From the NCBI GenBank assembly GCA_041655955.1, contig JBBAEN010000002.1, forward strand, positions 806,001 through 870,000: DNA of 64,000 nucleotides, written 5' to 3'. Shown one piece after another: positions 50,573 through 58,085 of this stretch (positions are counted from its first letter, which is position 1; each line of letters begins with the position of its first letter). The translations under genes were made by a program, and so were the position numbers. Origin of the DNA: Micavibrio_A sp041655955 (GTDB lineage Bacteria > Pseudomonadota > Alphaproteobacteria > Micavibrionales > Micavibrionaceae). The notes under the pieces are model-generated. The model made no database searches, was not told the origin of the DNA, and worked only from the letters and a program-made list of their open reading frames with translations.

Positions 50573-52645
50573 ATGACAGATGAAACGGTTCAGGACGAAC
50601 CGGCAGAAACGCAAAAAGCCCCGGAAGAATTTCCGGCGCAGGCAGCAGGGCTGTCTTTGGCGGAGGTGCCGTTCGGCCCGCATGCGGTCATTATGACGGG
50701 CGCAAGGTTGCCGCAATATGATCGCGGGCCGGTCAAGGCTTATGCGGCGCGCGGCGACGATCGCCTGCCGCAAAATATGATCGCCTATATTTGCGAGGAT
50801 CATCTCAGCCCCCGCTCGATGAAAGCCTCCAGTTACGCGCAAATCATGAATCCGGGCCTTATCCATCTGGAACAGGCGGGGGTCGTTGACTGGCCGCCTG
50901 CGGGGAAACAGAAATATTGCTTCCTCTATGAAAACCGCCTCGGCAACAGGCTGATGCAGGACGACACGCGCGGCGGCCTCGGCATGCGCCCTGAAAGAGT
51001 CGTCAGCGCGGTTGTCCGTCCGCTGGTTTCGGCCCTCCTTGAATTGCGCGACAGGCATATTTTTCACGGGGGCATCCGGCTTTCAAATATTTATGACGGC
51101 GGGGCCGGTGACTTTGAACGGGTTATTCTTGGGGAATGCTTTTCGCTCCCGCCGGGTTATACCCAGCCCGTCCTGTATGAAACAATCGATCGGGCCATGT
51201 GCAGCCCCATAGGCCGGGGAGAGGGGACGGAACAGGACGATCTCTATGCGCTCGGTGTTTGCCTCGCGCTCCTTTTACGGCATGGCGACCCGTCTGAAAG
51301 GCTCAGTGACGGCGAGATCATTGAAAGGAAGATGGAGGATGGCAGCTATATCCTGCTTTTGGGAAAGGACAGGCTTTCCGGCGCTATCCTTGAACTTATG
51401 CGCGGGCTGCTTCAGGATGATGCGCGGCAAAGATGGACGCTCGACGAGGTCGTCCAATGGCTTGACGGGCGCAGGCTCAGCCCGAAACAGCCGGCGAAAA
51501 AGAGTAAGGCATCACGCCCCCTTATATTCAGGGGGGAGAAATATATCCGCCCTGAACTCCTCGCGCAGGATTTGAATCAAGATATAGCGGAGGCGCGCCT
51601 TCTCATTGAAAATGGTGAGGTCGAACAATGGATTTCAAGGGCGCTGAGCGATAAAATGCTGATGGCGCGTTACGAGAACGCGATCAAGATCGCTAATGAG
51701 GGCGATAAAGGCTCGCATTATGCCGAACAGCTCGTCACCCGCGTCGGAATGGCCCTCGATCCCGCTGCGCCCTTGCGCTACCGCAATATCACCGTTATGC
51801 CCGACGGTGTCGGTGCCGCCTTGACGGAGGCTTATATTCTCAGGCGCGACTTGCAAACATATACCGATTTCTTCATGGCCTATTTCATTACGCAATGGCT
51901 TGACCTGCAAAATGACATGATCCCCGACGTTTCCGGCCTTATCAGCCGCTATGACGGGGCGAGGGCCTATTTGCGCAACCGCAGCCTTGGCTTCGGGCTG
52001 GAAAGATGCCTTTATGCGCTTAATCCGGAAATTCATTGCCTGTCTGAAAAGCTCAAGAAGTTCTATATCCGCAACCCCGAAGATATGCTGAGGGCTTTCG
52101 AGGCGTTATCGTCCATGCCCGATCGCCCCGCCATGTTTTTCGACCGCCACAGCATTGCGTTCCTGTCCGTCAAAGACAGGAAGAATATCGATCCGTTTCT
52201 GCACGATCTCAATCTTCCCGATCTGCACCGGCGTGTGATGGCGGAGGTGAAAATCCTGGCCTCCATTCAAAAGCGCTCCGGGCTGGAGCGTTTCCCGGGC
52301 ATCGCGAGCTGGATCGTCGATAATCTTGAGCCTGTCTATGAACGGTTCCATGACCGCGAGCTGAGGCGCGAATTGAAAAAGAAGGCAGAGCGCCTTCAGG
52401 AAACGGGCGACCTTGCGAAAATCCTGTCCTTGTTTGACGACGTCAATTTATATCAAGATGATAATACGAAATTCAGGAAGGCAATGCGCAGATATTACGA
52501 TCTCGAAAAGGAAACTTCCGAGCTGGAGCAATCCTTGAGGGATGAAAAAACGCATGGGCGCGCAACGGCGCGGCAGGTCGCGGCTATCGTTTCGGCGATG
52601 CTTGCAGGCGTCATCATACTGGTAACCGTATTTACGGCGGGGTAG
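50573..52645 (+). CDS. Membrane-anchored protein-kinase-fold protein, probable pseudokinase
   Basis: A 690-residue protein. Residues about 30-300 show a Ser/Thr-kinase-like pattern: a catalytic-loop equivalent HGGIRLSNIYD near 165-175 and an F-helix region EQDDLYALGVCLALLL near 219-235. But the HRD Asp is replaced by Gly and the DFG position reads LGE, so phosphotransfer is doubtful. The middle (310-650) is a long helical region of unknown family. It ends in one membrane segment (VAAIVSAMLAGVIILVTVF). The next gene, 6 nt away, encodes a small polytopic membrane protein. A signalling scaffold is a plausible but unproven role. Confidence 0.65.
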   Translation: MTDETVQDEPAETQKAPEEFPAQAAGLSLAEVPFGPHAVIMTGARLPQYDRGPVKAYAARGDDRLPQNMIAYICEDHLSPRSMKASSYAQIMNPGLIHLEQAGVVDWPPAGKQKYCFLYENRLGNRLMQDDTRGGLGMRPERVVSAVVRPLVSALLELRDRHIFHGGIRLSNIYDGGAGDFERVILGECFSLPPGYTQPVLYETIDRAMCSPIGRGEGTEQDDLYALGVCLALLLRHGDPSERLSDGEIIERKMEDGSYILLLGKDRLSGAILELMRGLLQDDARQRWTLDEVVQWLDGRRLSPKQPAKKSKASRPLIFRGEKYIRPELLAQDLNQDIAEARLLIENGEVEQWISRALSDKMLMARYENAIKIANEGDKGSHYAEQLVTRVGMALDPAAPLRYRNITVMPDGVGAALTEAYILRRDLQTYTDFFMAYFITQWLDLQNDMIPDVSGLISRYDGARAYLRNRSLGFGLERCLYALNPEIHCLSEKLKKFYIRNPEDMLRAFEALSSMPDRPAMFFDRHSIAFLSVKDRKNIDPFLHDLNLPDLHRRVMAEVKILASIQKRSGLERFPGIASWIVDNLEPVYERFHDRELRRELKKKAERLQETGDLAKILSLFDDVNLYQDDNTKFRKAMRRYYDLEKETSELEQSLRDEKTHGRATARQVAAIVSAMLAGVIILVTVFTAG

Positions 52646-52651
52646 GAGCTT

Positions 52652-53170
52652 ATGGCACCCAAGAGAAAAAAAAGAAGCTGGGGCTGGCGCGGGCAGATTC
52701 TCCTGATCGCTACGATTATGGCCGGTTTTGTTTTTTCGGCGACGGCGATAATCTTTGCTATCGGCATGATACCGACGATCGTTGCCGCAATCGTTGACAG
52801 GACGGAAGGGCGCCTGCGCGCCATGACGATTGGCGCCATGAATTTTGCCGGCTGTATGCCCTTTGCCATCGAGGTTTTCACCAAAGGGAATTCGATTGAT
52901 ATAGCGATCAATTATATAGTCCAGCCGCGAACGATCGTCGTCATGTATTTCGCGGCGGCGATGGGCTATCTGATCGACTGGGCGATGACGGGGATTGTTT
53001 CGTCCATCATGATCCAGCGGGGCCGGAAGCGGCTTAAGGATATTGAGAAATCAAAGGTGGAAATGACCGAACGCTGGGGGCCGGAGGTCACGGGAACCAT
53101 TCCGCTTGATGAATACGGCTTTGCAAGGGAGGTTTTCCCCGCAAAAGGGGAAGAGGCGGGGCAGGTTTAA
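52652..53170 (+). CDS. Small polytopic membrane protein paired with the kinase-like gene
   Basis: A 172-residue inner-membrane protein. After a basic N-terminus (MAPKRKKRSWGWRG) come about three hydrophobic segments (ILLIATIMAGFVFSATAIIF, MIPTIVAAIV, and TIVVMYFAAAMGYLIDWAM). The C-terminus is charged and cytoplasmic (MTERWGPEVTGTIPLDEYGF). No family recognised. It lies 6 nt downstream of the kinase-like gene, so the two are co-expressed, and it may be its membrane partner. A stem-loop terminator follows. Confidence 0.7.
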   Translation: MAPKRKKRSWGWRGQILLIATIMAGFVFSATAIIFAIGMIPTIVAAIVDRTEGRLRAMTIGAMNFAGCMPFAIEVFTKGNSIDIAINYIVQPRTIVVMYFAAAMGYLIDWAMTGIVSSIMIQRGRKRLKDIEKSKVEMTERWGPEVTGTIPLDEYGFAREVFPAKGEEAGQV

Positions 53171-53209
53171 GCGTTCCTTAAAGATGAGGGGGCTATACTA
53201 AAGGCTTGT

Positions 53210-53245
53210 AAAAAGCATGTGTGGCCCGTGGCCGCCGTGCTTTTT
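53210..53245 (+). terminator. Intrinsic terminator after the kinase/membrane pair
   Basis: AAAAAGCA (53210-53217) and TGCTTTTT (53238-53245) pair around a G+C-rich inner hairpin (GGCC-cgt-GGCC), followed by further T residues. It separates the kinase-like operon from the Tad pilus genes. Confidence 0.8.
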
Positions 53246-53294
53246 GTCTATCGGGGTTGTTTTTAAAACTTGAATCTAAAAAGCATAAAATTTT

Positions 53295-53816
53295 ATGGTT
53301 TCTTTCATTCGTGCATGGCTGAGAAAAAATGAAGGGGCAACGGCGGTTGAGTTCGCCCTTGTTGCCGTTCCTTTCGTTTTCCTGATTATCGGCACGATAG
53401 AAATAGCCCTTGTTTTCACCGTACAGTCTGTGTTGCAGGAATCGACCTTTACCGCTTCCCGCATGATAAGGACGGGGCAGATCCAGCAGGGCGCGGCGGG
53501 CGATCCGGAAACGGCCTTCAGGGAATCCGTTTGCGATTTCGCGGCCATCCTGATTCCTTGCGGCGAGATAGAATTCCAGGTCGAAGCCTTACCCTCTTTC
53601 AGTGAGGCGCAGGACAGGCCGCCCGAATTTGACGGGGACGGGAATCTCCTCAATACAGGGTTCGATCCGGGCGGCGCAAGCGACGTCGTTCTTGTCCGCG
53701 TCGCTTATAATTATCCGATCCGCACTCCCCTCATGCGGCCTGTTTTATCGAATCTGGGAGGGGGCAAGCGCGCCATGCTGGCGACAACGATTTTCAGGAC
53801 GGAGCCATATGAATAA
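53295..53816 (+). CDS. TadE-like minor pilin
   Basis: A 173-residue protein with a type IV-b prepilin-like leader: KNEGATAVEFALVAVPFVFLIIG, with processing expected at G|A and Glu at +5. This is the TadE/TadF/TadG N-terminal signature of minor pilins of Flp pili. The rest is a periplasmic domain with a Cys pair (VCDFAAILIPCGE). It overlaps the next minor-pilin-like gene by 8 nt. CpaA downstream is the expected leader peptidase. Confidence 0.8.
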   Translation: MVSFIRAWLRKNEGATAVEFALVAVPFVFLIIGTIEIALVFTVQSVLQESTFTASRMIRTGQIQQGAAGDPETAFRESVCDFAAILIPCGEIEFQVEALPSFSEAQDRPPEFDGDGNLLNTGFDPGGASDVVLVRVAYNYPIRTPLMRPVLSNLGGGKRAMLATTIFRTEPYE

Positions 53817-54351
53817 GAGAGTGACAGGATTGCTTCGCCGCTGGGCGCGTGAAGAGGAGGCGACGGCTTTTACCGAAAGCGTCATCCTGCTTCCGGTCAT
53901 GCTGACATTGCTGATGGGATGCTATGATTTGGGGCATGGGCTGATGCTGAACCAAAAGACCGTGGCGGCTTCGCAGATTATCGGCGACCTAATCGCGCGG
54001 GAGCGGAGCATCACGGCAGCCGACCTTAACGATATCGTTCTTGCGGGCCAGCTTGCGCTGGAGCCGAATGATACGGAGCCTTTCGGGTATGATATCGCCA
54101 GTATCGGCTTCGATGAAAATGGCCGTGCGGAAGTTTTATGGCGCGTGACCTATAATATGGCTGAAAACGCCGACGCGATAACGACCAGTGAATCGCTGGG
54201 CGGTTCGGGTGACGGGCTTATCGTCGTAACGGCCAGCTATGAATATAAGCCGTATTTCCTGAAACTTTTTTCGGGTGAAATCAACATGAAGGAAGTCGCC
54301 TATCTTCACGGGCGGCGCAGCGCGACGATCGCGTGCAGCGATTGCTCTTAA
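53809..54351 (+). CDS. TadE/F-like minor pilin
   Basis: A 180-residue protein from ATG 53809, which overlaps the TadE-like stop. The leader REEEATAFTESVILLPVMLTLLMGCYDLG keeps a Glu at the usual place but has Glu, not Gly, before the Ala at the processing site, so cleavage by CpaA may be inefficient or absent. The rest is a small periplasmic domain ending in CSDCS. It is the middle gene of a three-gene minor-pilin group (TadE, this, TadG). Confidence 0.7.
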   Translation: MNKRVTGLLRRWAREEEATAFTESVILLPVMLTLLMGCYDLGHGLMLNQKTVAASQIIGDLIARERSITAADLNDIVLAGQLALEPNDTEPFGYDIASIGFDENGRAEVLWRVTYNMAENADAITTSESLGGSGDGLIVVTASYEYKPYFLKLFSGEINMKEVAYLHGRRSATIACSDCS

Positions 54352-54373
54352 AAAAAGGCGCAGGAGGATTGAT

Positions 54374-55729
54374 ATGAAACGGTTTTATGCCTATATGCGC
54401 CTTACTGGCGGCGTTGCCGCCGTGTGGTTCGGCATGATGGTTCCCGTTATTGTCGCTTCTGTCGGCGTGTCCGTCGATTTGGGGCAGAGCTATCTGGTGC
54501 GCGAGAGGCTTTCGCAGGCGCTGGATGCCGCCGCCTTGGCCGCCGCCGCCTCCGCATCGGAGGATGAAGGCGCCATCGCCGACAAGATACGCAACTTCAT
54601 CGAGGCGAACTATCCGCCGGGGCGTGTGGGCTATACAACGGATATAGAAGTCGTCAATACGCACGATACGCTTTTCGCCATGGCTTCGGCGCGGCTTGAT
54701 ACAAGTTTTATGAGGGTTTTCGGAATTGATACGGTGGATATCAGCGTCGAAACGGAAGTAACGAAAGAGGTCAAGGCGATCGAGGTTGTCCTCGTCATGG
54801 ACGTCACCGGTTCCATGACGACCCGCAGCGGCGGGAAGACGCGCCTGCAAAGCCTGAAGGACGCCGCGGAACTTTTCGTTGAAACCATGTTCATGCGCGT
54901 AAACGATACCGATATGATTAAAATCGGCCTCGTCCCGTTCAGCGCCGCCGTCAATGTCGGCTCTTACGGGCTGGGCTATACGCCGGACGGCTCCTATTAC
55001 GGCTCCCCCTTCATCCGCAATCCGCATAATATCGCCTATTATAATTATACGGGCGGCAATCCGTCTTCTGCAATCAAGCGCAGATGGTGGGGCTGTACGA
55101 TCGAAGGGGCGACGCCGCGCGACCGGCAGGACCATGCCGGCCCCTGGGATTTATACCGTTACTGCCGGCGGACGAGCGACGATTCCGTCCGCTGTGACAC
55201 CGGCAACGCCAATAACGACGCGAATATAGGCTGTCCGGCCTCTGTCGTTACGCCGATGACCAATGACAAGAACGCGCTGCTGGACGGGATTGACGGGCTG
55301 AACGCCGCGGGAAACACCTATATCAATATCGGGCTTGTCTGGGGATACAGGATGATATCGCCTGACTTCCCGTTTCAAGAAGCGGAGGAGTGGGATAACG
55401 AAGATTGGAAAAAGGCGATTGTCCTGATGACGGACGGGGTGAACCAGCCCCATCCTTATTATTCCGCGCATGGCCTGTCTTCCGGTTCGGGTATCAGCAC
55501 GAACACCCTTAACACGCGGATGCTCCAGATTTGCAGCGAGCTAAAGGAAAAGAACGTCCTTGTCTATACCATCACCTTTGACAGCGGCGTGAACGCGGCG
55601 ACGAAAACCCTCTTCCGGCAATGCGCGACGCAGCCGGGCATGTGGTATGACGCGCCGAGCGATGAAAAGCTTCAGGAAGTCTATTTGACCATTGCCAAGG
55701 AATTGGCGAATCTTCACCTGTCGAAATAA
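54374..55729 (+). CDS. tadG: TadG-like VWA-domain pilus protein
   Basis: A 451-residue protein. An N-terminal Tad-type segment (LTGGVAAVWFGMMVPVIVAS) anchors it. A von Willebrand A domain follows with the MIDAS motif DVTGSM (near 140) and a late MTDGVN, so it should bind a divalent metal and ligands. Several Cys residues suggest disulfides. Such TadG proteins act as minor or tip pilus components. It precedes the pilin gene by 378 bp. Confidence 0.8.
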   Translation: MKRFYAYMRLTGGVAAVWFGMMVPVIVASVGVSVDLGQSYLVRERLSQALDAAALAAAASASEDEGAIADKIRNFIEANYPPGRVGYTTDIEVVNTHDTLFAMASARLDTSFMRVFGIDTVDISVETEVTKEVKAIEVVLVMDVTGSMTTRSGGKTRLQSLKDAAELFVETMFMRVNDTDMIKIGLVPFSAAVNVGSYGLGYTPDGSYYGSPFIRNPHNIAYYNYTGGNPSSAIKRRWWGCTIEGATPRDRQDHAGPWDLYRYCRRTSDDSVRCDTGNANNDANIGCPASVVTPMTNDKNALLDGIDGLNAAGNTYINIGLVWGYRMISPDFPFQEAEEWDNEDWKKAIVLMTDGVNQPHPYYSAHGLSSGSGISTNTLNTRMLQICSELKEKNVLVYTITFDSGVNAATKTLFRQCATQPGMWYDAPSDEKLQEVYLTIAKELANLHLSK

Positions 55730-56107
55730 TATAAATCGCGCCGGGGCCATGTTTACTTAAGTAATAATGCATGGATTGGCGCAGGATGCATTTGGTTCTT
55801 CATGTGGAAGTACCCGTTCTTGATTCTATTTTATAATCAATATCAAGTATTTTCAGAGTAAATATTCATTGATTCAAAGTAATTGTTATTACGCTCTAAT
55901 TTGTATAAAAATCTTTGTAAATTTTATACAGTCAAAAGGGTGGGTTTTATGACTATTATTGTTGCATAATGCAGTAAAAATCCATTTTTTTAACGCCTCA
56001 TTAAAAAATCATGATATATTCTAAGAGTAACGGTTAGGGGCACGAAGTCCTTTCGTCCCTGAAATTAGCGATAACAAATTGGCAACCAAACGAAGGAGAC
56101 TATCCAG
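55730..56107 (+). other. A+T-rich regulatory region upstream of the pilin gene
   Basis: 378 bp without a gene. It holds a CtrA-type site (55990-56004), a TATATT hexamer at 56015-56020 as a possible -10, and in the transcript leader a hairpin AGGG...ACGAA / TTCGT...CCCT at 56036-56060. A GAAGGAG ribosome site precedes the pilin ATG. A long upstream A+T-rich stretch may be an UP-element or further binding sites. Confidence 0.6.
55990..56004. promoter_or_regulatory. Candidate CtrA-binding site
   Basis: TTAA-CGCCTCA-TTAA is a perfect match to the alphaproteobacterial CtrA motif TTAA-N7-TTAA. It ends 103 nt before the Flp pilin start and overlaps the expected -35 of a promoter whose -10 could be TATATT at 56015-56020, the usual placing for CtrA activation. 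Cell-cycle control of pilA by CtrA is known in Caulobacter; here it is inferred. Confidence 0.6.
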
Positions 56108-56290
56108 ATGATTATTAAATTGCTTGCTTTGAAAAATGCATATCTGAAAAACGAAAGCGGCGCGACGGCGATTGAATATGCTTTAATCGCTGCGGGGATC
56201 GGCCTTGCGATCATTGCCGGCGTCTTCACGTTCGGTACGGAGCTGGAAGGGCTCTTTAACAACCTGTCAGGCAACCTGTCGCGCGACTAA
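56108..56290 (+). CDS. flp: Flp/Fap-type major pilin
   Basis: A 60-residue prepilin. After a short leader, NESG|ATAIEYALIAAGIGLAIIAG carries the Flp signature with cleavage after Gly18 and Glu at +5; the mature chain is about 42 residues with one hydrophobic helix and a short polar tail. A GAAGGAG site precedes the start. It is the structural subunit of the adhesive Tad pilus and is processed by CpaA, encoded next. An intrinsic terminator follows immediately. Confidence 0.9.
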   Translation: MIIKLLALKNAYLKNESGATAIEYALIAAGIGLAIIAGVFTFGTELEGLFNNLSGNLSRD

Positions 56291-56313
56291 TATTGCCATA
56301 GTAATTTCCTGTC

Positions 56314-56355
56314 AGGGCCCGCCAGTTTCTTGAACGTGCTGGCGGGCCTTGTTTT
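56314..56355 (+). terminator. Intrinsic terminator between pilin and cpaA
   Basis: GGCCCGCCAG (56316-56325) pairs with CTGGCGGGCC (56339-56348) over a 13-nt loop, followed by TTGTTTT. Strong G+C stem; some readthrough into cpaA is possible. Confidence 0.8.
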
Positions 56356-56362
56356 GAAAAAA

Positions 56363-56965
56363 ATGGCACTCTTCAGGCTTTTTGGGGTATTAGATCGGAT
56401 GATCCTTTTTTTGGTGGTCTTTTGCATGATCGTCGCGCTGGGCTTTTCCCTCGCCAGCGCGTGGTCTGATTTCAGGACGATGACCATTCCCAATATTTAT
56501 ATTATCGGCATTGGTGTGAGCTTTCTTCCGGCCTTCCTTCTGGATCTGTTCGCCGTTCCCGGCGGGCCGGTGCTGTTTTCCTCGTGGCTCTCGCATCTTG
56601 TGGCGGCGGGACTGGTGTTTTTGGTGACGATACTTTTTTTCGCCGCGCGTATTATCGGGGCGGGGGATTCTAAAATGTGCGCGGCTCTTGCGCTCTGGGC
56701 CGGACTGGGCGGGCTTGCGCCGTTCCTCTTCTATATGGCCCTCACGGGCGCCGTGCTGGCGCTAGCGACAAAGCTTATGGCAAAAAAGCAATTATTCCGG
56801 CAAGCGCCGGAAGGAAGCTGGATTGCGAAGGCGCAAGCGGGCGGGGCGGGCGTGCCTTACGGCATCGCGCTCTTTATTGGCGCGATCGTTGCATTTTACC
56901 AGCTGGGTTATTTCGCGCCGGAAAAACTTGCCCTTCTTGCCGGTTATACGGAAATTTCAGGGTGA
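56363..56965 (+). CDS. cpaA: Prepilin peptidase CpaA (TadV, A24 family)
   Basis: A 200-residue polytopic aspartic protease that cuts Flp prepilins. The two catalytic Asp motifs are visible: WSDFRTMTIPN and GAGDSKM. Five or six membrane segments are predicted. ATG 56363 is used because an earlier TTG (56330) lies inside the terminator stem; ATG 56399 is another option. None has a clear ribosome site. Confidence 0.85.
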   Translation: MALFRLFGVLDRMILFLVVFCMIVALGFSLASAWSDFRTMTIPNIYIIGIGVSFLPAFLLDLFAVPGGPVLFSSWLSHLVAAGLVFLVTILFFAARIIGAGDSKMCAALALWAGLGGLAPFLFYMALTGAVLALATKLMAKKQLFRQAPEGSWIAKAQAGGAGVPYGIALFIGAIVAFYQLGYFAPEKLALLAGYTEISG

Positions 56966-57121
56966 GGGCGCATGGAATGCGGCCTGACGGGCTTTAGCTT
57001 TTCTTTACCAATAGGGACTAAGTTGAAAGGGTTCTTTGTCTTTTATGTCCTTCTTTCACTTGTCTTCCACCATTCTTTTCGGGGCGTCCCCCGCGCCCTT
57101 TGAACAACGGAGTCAGATACG

Positions 57122-58075
57122 ATGAATAAGAATGTTGTGATAGTGCTGGCCGGCGGATTCCTGGTTGCCATTCTGGTGGCCGTGCTGGTGCAGGCGTCCC
57201 TTGGCGGGAAAAAACAGGTGGAAGGCGCGGAGCCGAGGACGCAGGTTCTGGTCGCATCGAAGAATTTACCGCTGGGCAAGCAGCTGGCGCCCGGTGATCT
57301 GAAATGGCAGACATGGCCGGGCAATGGCTTTAGCGGTGCGATTATCCGCAAAAACGACCAAAAGCCCGAAGAGGCTTTGACGGGCCGGCTGATTGAGCGC
57401 GTCAATGAAGGCCAGCCGCTTTTGACGGGTTATATCGCCCGCGAGGGGCGCGGCAATGTGGTGGCGGCGACGCTTGAAAAAGGAATGCGGGCAATCGCCA
57501 TTCCGGTTAAGGCTTTTACGATGGCGGGCGGTTTCGTTACGCCCGGCGATTATGTCGATGTCATCCTGACTTACAGGGTGAGCGTCAACAGGAACGAACA
57601 AACGCCGGAAGTCGCGGCCTATATGCGCCGCCATGTATCCGAAACGATTTTAAAGAATATCCGTGTGCTTGCGGTGGATCAGGAAGCATCGACCGATAAG
57701 GATTCCGCCAAGATTGCCAAGACGGTAACGCTCGCCGTACGCGCCGACGAAGCCGAGAGGCTCGCACTGGCGGCGGAGATGGGGGATTTGACTCTTGCTC
57801 TGCGCGGGCTTGGCGACACGGATGACGTGCATGAAGAGGCCGTGACGACCGATGTCGGCATCAGCCGCGCGATGCAGACTATCGTACGCATGCAGGGCGG
57901 CGGCAGGGGCGCTGGAACGGCAAAGATTTACAACGGGGCCTCGGTTTCCGAAACGCGCGTTTATGAACCGGGCGACGTTGAGGTTGTTGATGATGGGTAC
58001 GAAGATTTAGGAAATCTGGAAGGTGTCGATGAAATTATCGACGCCGTACAGAGCCTGCAAGAAGAGATTGAATGA
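57122..58075 (+). CDS. cpaB: Flp pilus assembly protein CpaB (RcpC)
   Basis: A 317-residue periplasmic protein with an N-terminal membrane anchor (VIVLAGGFLVAILVAVLVQA) and a SAF/RcpC domain (VLVASKNLPLGKQLAPGDL, GMRAIAIPVKAFTMAGGFVTPGDYVDVIL). CpaB helps the secretin and may contact peptidoglycan. CGGAG precedes ATG 57122. It is followed by cpaC with its ribosome site overlapping the cpaB stop. Confidence 0.9.
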   Translation: MNKNVVIVLAGGFLVAILVAVLVQASLGGKKQVEGAEPRTQVLVASKNLPLGKQLAPGDLKWQTWPGNGFSGAIIRKNDQKPEEALTGRLIERVNEGQPLLTGYIAREGRGNVVAATLEKGMRAIAIPVKAFTMAGGFVTPGDYVDVILTYRVSVNRNEQTPEVAAYMRRHVSETILKNIRVLAVDQEASTDKDSAKIAKTVTLAVRADEAERLALAAEMGDLTLALRGLGDTDDVHEEAVTTDVGISRAMQTIVRMQGGGRGAGTAKIYNGASVSETRVYEPGDVEVVDDGYEDLGNLEGVDEIIDAVQSLQEEIE

Positions 58076-58085
58076 GGGCATGAAT

